This document shows, piece by piece, positions 5,101-10,106 of a DNA stretch of 10,106 nucleotides. A program made the position numbers and the translations under genes. Origin of the DNA: Ruminococcus sp. UBA7013 (GTDB lineage: Bacteria > Bacillota > Clostridia > Oscillospirales > Ruminococcaceae). Below the pieces are notes generated by a model. It was given only the letters and a program-made list of their open reading frames with translations. It was not told the DNA's origin and ran no database searches. The first letter of the stretch is position 1, and every line of letters begins with the position of its first letter. The DNA lies in assembly GCA_002449585.1 (NCBI GenBank), contig DJXD01000136.1, forward strand, positions 1-10,106. Reading direction: 5' to 3'.

Positions 5101-7880
5101 ATATTTTCCACTTCGATCGGCCGGCCATTGCGGATGAATAATTCCTGAATGGTTTCTTTCACATAAGAAAGGCGGCTGTTATCATTTTGAGCGACAATAT
5201 CAAGGCAGGCTCTCAGCTCACTATTTTCCGGTTCACAGAATAAGATAATACCCATTCTGCGCACTTGGCCTTGTGTTTCGCTGGTTTCACTTTTCTTTTC
5301 CAGTCTTTCACGGAATTCTTTTGCTTCTTGAATAATCCGTTCGATTTCTTTGCTATTGGTTTTATAATCTGCAAATGCATCCATGCCATAGCCTGTATGT
5401 TGACGGAAATCTTGCATAATATCGGCAAGCGGCACAAGAGACGGGAATAATTCAGCAGTTTTTGTAGTTTTCAGCAGTTCTGTCAGATCTGTTAAATTAT
5501 AATCCGGTATGAGACTGTGATTAAATAATACTCGCAGTGTTGCTGATGCAAGCAGATTATCATTCATAGCAGGAATTAATTTCTTGACATTCTGGAATGT
5601 ACAGATAATTTGCGGACTGCTGGTATCCAGATCAGAAAGCGGACTATGAAATGCATAGCTGAAAGCATCATTCAGGGATTGAATTGCCTGATGGATAGAA
5701 ATATTTTCTTCTGCGCTGACAGAGCGAACGGTTTCAGGAACAGAAGCTGACAGCTGTGCAGCAGCGGCCAGATATGTCAACAGACAGTAAAGTTGATTTT
5801 TCTGGAAAACGGGAATCTGATCGGCAATATCCTGATCAGAAAGTTTCATGCTGGCAAAACCATCTTCATCAACATAATCTGCATAAGCTTCTTCTATGCT
5901 GACAGTTTGTTCCGGTTCTTCAATCATCTGAGAAGTATTGCCTTCTTCTGCATCATCTGCTTGCTGATCGGGGATCACTTTGGGACGGCGTTCAGCGATT
6001 TTCTGAAGCAGAGCATGTTTTCTTTCAGAATAAGTTGCTTGATTGGCACAGCGTTCTGCCTGATCATCTTCATGAATTTCATAATACAGTTCTGCCAGTT
6101 CCATGTAAATAGTACCTTTTGTTTGTATATTTTCCGAAATTTTATATTTTCTGACAATTTCTAGCCAATCTTTCAGCTGACTGATGGCAGAATTATAATC
6201 TCCCAGAAAACGGTAGCATCTTGCTTTTGTGCTGAGATAATGCAGTGTGCGCTTATAATCTCCCGGCTCACACAGATCAATCAGAATATTCAATGCATTC
6301 AGGCATTCTTGATAACGATGCGTTTTCATATAAAGCTGATGCATTGTATTCATATTTTTAGTAGTCTTACTAAGCTGTGAAGCATATTTATCTACTAATG
6401 CATTGAGTTCATTACTATAGCCCTGATCTCCGTTCAAATTCCAGAGTGCCATATAACACATGATAATCTGTGTAAATGCTGTTTCCCAATTTTCTGTTGT
6501 CAGGCATTTACGATAAGCGGCAATAGCATCTTCATATTTCTGATTGGCAAATAGTGTATCTGCCTGTGTCATATTAGAATTATTGGGTACAATCGAAACA
6601 GGTTCAGAAGGCATTGTATAGATAATTTCTTTTTCTACGGGCTGGCTTCCACGTTTGATATTTAAAGCAATATTCTGTCCATAGCGTCTGCCGATAGAAA
6701 ATCTGACATAAATCGGGTCAAAATTAGTATAACCAATTTTTTTGACTTGTGCTTTCAAAGAAGCGTCGGAAATATCCATCAGATTAAATGGAAATGCCGT
6801 GCCATTTTCTTCCATGATTTCGCCTTTATCTTCAGAATATTTATATTTTACAATTTTTCCGCTATAAAGCGTATTAGTGCCCGTTGAATATTCCGCAGTA
6901 GGCTCAGCGGGGGCAGTGGGGGCAGGTTGTGGGGGAGCTTTTGGAATATCCGGCTTATTATCTAAATATTCACGAATGATTTTTTTCGTTTCTGTGATAG
7001 GATACGCTTGTTTCAGGAAATTCAGATAATTTGTCAAATTTTCTTTATCTGGATAAGATTTTTTAGCTTCAATAGCAAGCATATCTGCGAGCCGGCGAAC
7101 ATATGCTTTTGACTCCGGATTTCTGCCGAATAGATAGGCAACCGCACTGATATCTTTCAGGGCAAGACAGGAATTTTTCAGAACTTCCAGAGCTTCCTCT
7201 GCATATTCTGTTTTTTCACATAGATAAATCACAGCAAAAGAAGCTGCGGACTGATATAATTTTTCTTTGCCTTCTGCAAAGACAAGTGCGCCATGATAGG
7301 CCGTGCAATATGCCTGACGTGTATCATTGCCATAAAAGAAAGATTCTGATGCTGTATCATACTCCTCTGCTGCAAATGCCATATTTGCATAATATAAATT
7401 TACTTGTGAATCATAATCCCATTCATAGTCAGCCATTTTATTCCAGATAAATTCTAATGCTTCATTGAGCTTTTCTTTATCATGGCTTTTCAAAAAGCTC
7501 TGATATTTATCAAAAGAAGGTGTCAGCACTTTTCTTTTTTCACTTTCCATGGCCTTGAAAGCAATAGAAATGCTATCTTTATCGCAGACAGGGAGATGAA
7601 TTTCTACATGATCAACATCATGCTCCTCTGATTTTATATCAGAAACAATAGAAGAATTTTCTGGTGATGGTATAGATACAGGCTGTGCAGAAATGCCATT
7701 AATTTGAATTCCTGCTATCTGTTGATAACGAAATACAGCCACTGCTGAAATTTCAATAGATAATGATTCTGTACCATCATTTTGTCTGACAATTCCGTCA
7801 ATGGTTTGTCCATTTTCTTGTGTCAGTCTGATGCTTGCACCGGGTTTCAGTTCGGCCAGCATGTCCTTTAAGATACTCAT
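2184..7880 (-). CDS. Giant STAND/AAA-type NTPase with Sm-like, cold-shock-like and TPR domains
   Basis: This 1,898-residue cytosolic protein starts at the ATG at 7880, 12 bases after a perfect AGGAGG (7893-7898). Domains in order: an Sm-like small beta-barrel (about 10-62, GASIRLTQENGQTIDGIV, ending in IAGIQI); TPR-like helices (about 120-310); a proline-rich hinge (313-328); a cold-shock-like OB fold (about 339-411, GKIVKYKYSEDKGEIM, then FPFNLMDIS); TPRs (about 435-640); an acidic linker (about 635-675); a long all-helical region; an alpha/beta segment (about 1413-1505, including LVLLDFAL and FIVVDRVMLFYLA); then a P-loop module opened by FTGREAEL (about 1523). Walker A is GGRQLGKS (1545-1552) and Walker B LLLMLDEAD (D1635, E1636), followed by VVMAGLHNMS as likely sensor 1 and a C-terminal winged helix (about 1775-1890). 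STAND NTPases are switch proteins in signalling, apoptosis and phage defence. The partner HEPN protein follows directly. The function as a conflict or RNA-linked system is inferred; a regulatory role remains possible. Confidence 0.92.
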   Translation of the reverse strand: MSILKDMLAELKPGASIRLTQENGQTIDGIVRQNDGTESLSIEISAVAVFRYQQIAGIQINGISAQPVSIPSPENSSIVSDIKSEEHDVDHVEIHLPVCDKDSISIAFKAMESEKRKVLTPSFDKYQSFLKSHDKEKLNEALEFIWNKMADYEWDYDSQVNLYYANMAFAAEEYDTASESFFYGNDTRQAYCTAYHGALVFAEGKEKLYQSAASFAVIYLCEKTEYAEEALEVLKNSCLALKDISAVAYLFGRNPESKAYVRRLADMLAIEAKKSYPDKENLTNYLNFLKQAYPITETKKIIREYLDNKPDIPKAPPQPAPTAPAEPTAEYSTGTNTLYSGKIVKYKYSEDKGEIMEENGTAFPFNLMDISDASLKAQVKKIGYTNFDPIYVRFSIGRRYGQNIALNIKRGSQPVEKEIIYTMPSEPVSIVPNNSNMTQADTLFANQKYEDAIAAYRKCLTTENWETAFTQIIMCYMALWNLNGDQGYSNELNALVDKYASQLSKTTKNMNTMHQLYMKTHRYQECLNALNILIDLCEPGDYKRTLHYLSTKARCYRFLGDYNSAISQLKDWLEIVRKYKISENIQTKGTIYMELAELYYEIHEDDQAERCANQATYSERKHALLQKIAERRPKVIPDQQADDAEEGNTSQMIEEPEQTVSIEEAYADYVDEDGFASMKLSDQDIADQIPVFQKNQLYCLLTYLAAAAQLSASVPETVRSVSAEENISIHQAIQSLNDAFSYAFHSPLSDLDTSSPQIICTFQNVKKLIPAMNDNLLASATLRVLFNHSLIPDYNLTDLTELLKTTKTAELFPSLVPLADIMQDFRQHTGYGMDAFADYKTNSKEIERIIQEAKEFRERLEKKSETSETQGQVRRMGIILFCEPENSELRACLDIVAQNDNSRLSYVKETIQELFIRNGRPIEVENIDSRKMDKYIDTFWDKARDVIQAEKRHIERPYDKLKGSKRVSVTKKIEKILTYLCDWISAAEYASVENDNAKSYYESCEKKILSILEELIKTTQKTLSSQFDWGTESIRLTAQELLDKINGVYDPRQRKYMFIPFLTGDEILLKEDYLPEMESSFCGLDDFNLLSRILRHAKAQPKDLNDRINEIFSNDLTKNNCRSARLIKEYAEDLQLEKITQNPNFAYLFRCTRDGRKRMELLHENFCNEMELYESYRRISDINGEKSRILRCANAWYLISHISGDYGFYAKLLEIFRNRIAVSAAEVGERLTRQLDELSANPEIDFGVYPKDKILEFITDQNYTVAEDMMNCVRKGDVHNVADYTLEPFSYLNGFLGEYATNYRAVADVSTYLEASVLKYAGKKNIEIALRQLTNNASKDVKGGVRLVQNWLTQAPAGVSRLEKLLTVLGMTNATITADNGNSEDSYQVIRKKQTGKVNYPHPIPAFGSLAETEGFRILCLYGRFNCDGLMDKFRQVNTVAKHTLVLLDFALNLEERRRLARKIKEEKSFAKSFIVVDRVMLFYLAKHYAANTISRMLMAVSMPFAYYQPFIEKSKDTMPPELFTGREAELVAIESAEGANLVYGGRQLGKSALLKMAQHNIDGNSEGDRAVLVELIGLDYQGAASAVSAKLINEGILEETCQTDDWDVLARHIETRLKDDKPETRIHYLLLMLDEADKFIESCKTVDYRPISVLKNLPSGRFKVVMAGLHNMSRFNRDTVLHRNSILVHLDSVVIRPFQRPEAIKLLTNTLAYLGFRFKPDVISLILAKTNYFPGLIQLYCQKLLEAMKNDDYAGYSEINTPSYEVTESHIKKVLSNPDFADMIRQKLEITLFVAEEGHSDYHIIALILSWLYETTPSETGHTIEDICRVAEEYQITRIIQLKKEQLEELLHEMWDLNIVSANGDHYFATDGFREMLGSRDMIEQKMNEYIEEGENA

Positions 7881-7926
7881 AAATAAAAAATACCTCCTGT
7901 GATGCTATTTTAATAAAATATGATAG

Positions 7927-7950
7927 CACTCTCCGGAAATCCGGAGAGTG
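7927..7950 (-). terminator. Hairpin after pheT, probable terminator
   Basis: CACTCTCCGGA (7927-7937) and TCCGGAGAGTG (7940-7950) are exact inverse repeats, giving a strong stem of ten or eleven pairs with a tiny loop. It lies 16 bases after the pheT stop. On the minus strand the stem is followed by CTATCATATTTTATT, which is T-rich but not an uninterrupted run, so termination may be leaky and let pheT transcription reach the large gene. No good consensus promoter is visible between the hairpin and the ATG at 7880. Confidence 0.65.
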
Positions 7951-7966
7951 GTATATTCTTTTGTGT

Positions 7967-10106
7967 TTACTTCGTGCGAAGTTCTGCGCCGAGTTTCTTG
8001 CGAAGTGCCTTAACAACACCCTCTGCACAGGCTTCAATTTCATCGGATGTGAGTGTCTTTTCCAAAGAGCCAATTACAAGCCGTACTGTGATAGATTTCT
8101 TGCCATCAGGCACTTGCTTGCCTTTGTATTCTTCTACGAATGACACAGACTGTAATACACTGCCCTGCTTTTTCTTGGACAGAATCACATCACGGATTTC
8201 TGACCATTTTATAGATGTATCAATCAGCATGGAAAGATCATAATCTGTCAGTGGATATTCCGGGAGATGTGTGAATGTATTTGTTCTAGATGTAAATGGC
8301 TTTAACAGTTCCATGTCGATTTCAAACAGCAGAACAGCATTATTCTTGATACCGCAGTCAAGAGAAGCTTTTTTTGATAATAAAGCAAAATCTCCGACTT
8401 TTTCAGTATCTCTGAAAATATTCAGCCAGATTACATCATCTGCCCAGATCGGTTTTTCTTCCTGTTTGAAGCTTAAAGCTTCCATATGGGTATATCTGGA
8501 CATATTTTCTAGAACGCCTTTTGCTTGACGGAATAAGAGATTGATATTTTTATAATCACCAGTAAATGCACCACCGATATGTTTTCTTTGTTCCGGGAGC
8601 TGTTCTGTTTGATCATAACGGGATGCATAATTCCGGTCAAAGAATACACGTGCACCTTCAAAAATGCTGAATTCGCTGTAATAACGCAGATTTTCAGAAA
8701 CAGCTTTCACCAGATTCGGGAGCAGGGAAGAACGGATATAATGCTCTGTCGGGGATGGCGGTGTAGAAATGGCAAGCATATCTTCCGTTGTGTGCAGTAT
8801 GGATTTGATATATTCATCATTCATCCATGGATATGTAAATACTTCCTGCATACCACAGCGGAAAGATAGATATTCTTTGATTCTGCGTTCCAGATCCAGA
8901 TCTAGCTGATTGATTGCACCTGTGAAAGAAGTAGTGATTTTTTCACCATCGAAATTTTCATAGCCATACATGCGGGCAACTTCTTCCATAATATCATCTT
9001 TGATGGAAATATCTCCGGTAGATCTCCATGTTGGCGCAGTCACATGCATGTTATTTTCTGCAAATGCAACTGCAAAGCCAAGACGGCCAAGCAGATCAGA
9101 AAGTGTATCCTGTGAAAAAGCTTTTCCAAGACGATGCTCTAGCCAATCAAGTGGAACATCAATTTCCTTGCAAGTAAGCTTTTCGGCATAATGATCAGAA
9201 AAAGCGATCACTTTCATTTCTGGATAGCTTTCTTTAAATAGCTGCATTGCTAATGCAAGTGCCTGTTCACAGCGTTCCGGATCAATGGCTTTTTCATAAC
9301 GTGCAGATGCTTCTGTCCGGTTTTCATATCTGAGAGCCGTTCTCCTGATGCCAGCAGCCTGAAAATTGGCTACTTCTAGAATGACTTTATATGTATCCGG
9401 AAGAACAGAGTCTTTTGCACCGCCCATGACACCAGCCAATGCAACCGCACTTTCAGAATCAGCAATCACAAGATCATCTGTACTCAAAGACAATTTTTTA
9501 TCATTCAAGAGGAGCAGTTCCTCCTGTTCCTGCGCACGTCTGATAATAATATGACCAGAAATCTGATCAGCATCAAATGCATGTGTTGGCTGACCTGTTG
9601 CCAGCATGACATAATTAGTAATATCCACAAGCGCATTGATCGGCCGCATTCCCACTTTCCAGATGCGATTTTGCATTTTATAAGAAGAAGGCTTAACAGA
9701 AAGCCCTGTGATTTCTGCGCCGATATAACGGGGGCATCTTTCAGGATCTTCAATTGCAATCTGCATTTCCGGAAGACCGGAAGCATCAAACAGATCAAAT
9801 TTTTTTAATGGAAGCTGATATAATGCCGCAATTTCACGGGCTATGCCATAATGTCCCCAAAGATCAGGACGATTTGTCATAGATTTATTATCAATTTCAA
9901 GAATAATATCATTCAGATCCAGTGCATCTGCCAGAGGTGTGCCAGCAGGTACATCAAAAGCAGAAAGATCTGTAATTTCAGCTTCTGATTTTGCAGGGAA
10001 TAGATCTGAAAGACCGATCTCCGAAGAGGCGCAAATCATTCCGAAGCTTGCCACGCCACGAAGCTTGGCATTTTTGATTTCTACCGGCTCGCCCTCGCCA
10101 TGCCAT
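7967..10106 (-). CDS. pheT: Phenylalanyl-tRNA synthetase beta subunit (N-terminus outside window)
   Basis: PheT pairs with PheS as an alpha2-beta2 enzyme that charges tRNA-Phe with phenylalanine in the cytosol; the beta chain binds tRNA and edits mischarged tyrosine. The frame is open to the window edge, so 712 residues of the usual ~800 are present and the start is missing. The visible order fits the family: the end of the tRNA-binding EMAP-like domain (KLRGVASFGMICASSEIGL), the B3/B4 editing region (MRPINALVDITNYVM, PTHAFD, then a TEASARYEKAIDPE block), B5 (PTWRSTGDISIKDDIMEEV), the inactive synthetase-like core (SLLPNLVKAVSENLRYYSE, FEGARVFF) and a C-terminal anticodon-binding ferredoxin-like domain ending KKLGAELRTK. 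In that last domain the usual RDLS-type motif reads YDLS. pheS is expected just outside, upstream. It is a housekeeping gene flanking the accessory operon. Confidence 0.98.
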   Translation of the reverse strand, partial: WHGEGEPVEIKNAKLRGVASFGMICASSEIGLSDLFPAKSEAEITDLSAFDVPAGTPLADALDLNDIILEIDNKSMTNRPDLWGHYGIAREIAALYQLPLKKFDLFDASGLPEMQIAIEDPERCPRYIGAEITGLSVKPSSYKMQNRIWKVGMRPINALVDITNYVMLATGQPTHAFDADQISGHIIIRRAQEQEELLLLNDKKLSLSTDDLVIADSESAVALAGVMGGAKDSVLPDTYKVILEVANFQAAGIRRTALRYENRTEASARYEKAIDPERCEQALALAMQLFKESYPEMKVIAFSDHYAEKLTCKEIDVPLDWLEHRLGKAFSQDTLSDLLGRLGFAVAFAENNMHVTAPTWRSTGDISIKDDIMEEVARMYGYENFDGEKITTSFTGAINQLDLDLERRIKEYLSFRCGMQEVFTYPWMNDEYIKSILHTTEDMLAISTPPSPTEHYIRSSLLPNLVKAVSENLRYYSEFSIFEGARVFFDRNYASRYDQTEQLPEQRKHIGGAFTGDYKNINLLFRQAKGVLENMSRYTHMEALSFKQEEKPIWADDVIWLNIFRDTEKVGDFALLSKKASLDCGIKNNAVLLFEIDMELLKPFTSRTNTFTHLPEYPLTDYDLSMLIDTSIKWSEIRDVILSKKKQGSVLQSVSFVEEYKGKQVPDGKKSITVRLVIGSLEKTLTSDEIEACAEGVVKALRKKLGAELRTK

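Noticed and set aside
7907..7926. TATCAT or TAAAAT as a -10 box for the large gene.
   Set aside because: The matching -35 positions fall in or beside the GC-rich hairpin and do not resemble TTGACA.
1..10106. CRISPR arrays, tRNA or rRNA genes.
   Set aside because: No regularly spaced direct repeats, cloverleaf-like sequences or rRNA-like stretches were seen on either strand.

Overview
The window reads as a piece of a Gram-positive anaerobe of the Clostridia, most likely a cellulolytic Ruminococcus-like member of the Oscillospiraceae. The clues are a secreted glycoside hydrolase family 5 (GH5) cellulase remnant of ruminococcal type, a moderately AT-rich composition, strong AGGAGG-like ribosome binding sites and textbook TTGACA/TATAAT promoters. 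The species is inferred; no marker in the window fixes it. All substantial genes are on the minus strand.

Right to left, in the direction of transcription: (1) 10106-7967, pheT, the beta subunit of phenylalanyl-tRNA synthetase, with its N-terminal ~90 residues outside the window, closed by a perfect hairpin at 7927-7950. (2) 7880-2184, a 1,898-residue multidomain protein: Sm-like small beta-barrel, TPR-like helices, proline-rich hinge, cold-shock-like OB fold, more TPRs, a long helical region, an alpha/beta segment, a STAND/AAA-type P-loop NTPase and a C-terminal winged helix. (3) 2187-1132, a 351-residue partner overlapping the big gene by ATGA and ending in a HEPN-like RNSLAH motif, followed at once by an intrinsic terminator (1098-1127). 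(4) 1017-265, the 5' part of a secreted GH5 endoglucanase gene with an intact consensus promoter, broken by a ~300-bp insertion (about 499-798), a one-base frameshift (about 359) and the right end of an IS200/IS605-family element (1-264).

The most interesting part is the two-gene operon. A signalling NTPase on a long repeat scaffold, carrying two candidate nucleic-acid-binding folds and translationally coupled to a HEPN-motif protein, has the architecture of a conflict or anti-phage system that senses a trigger and acts on RNA. I do not recognise it as a named system; the function is inferred from domain logic alone.

The left kilobase is a small mobile-element graveyard. The IS200/IS605 end has the folded omega-RNA-like layout that accompanies TnpB, and its guide position falls on the cellulase gene. 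The 300-bp insertion has a perfect sigma-70 promoter firing rightwards, antisense to the cellulase remnant and towards the 3' end of the two-gene operon.
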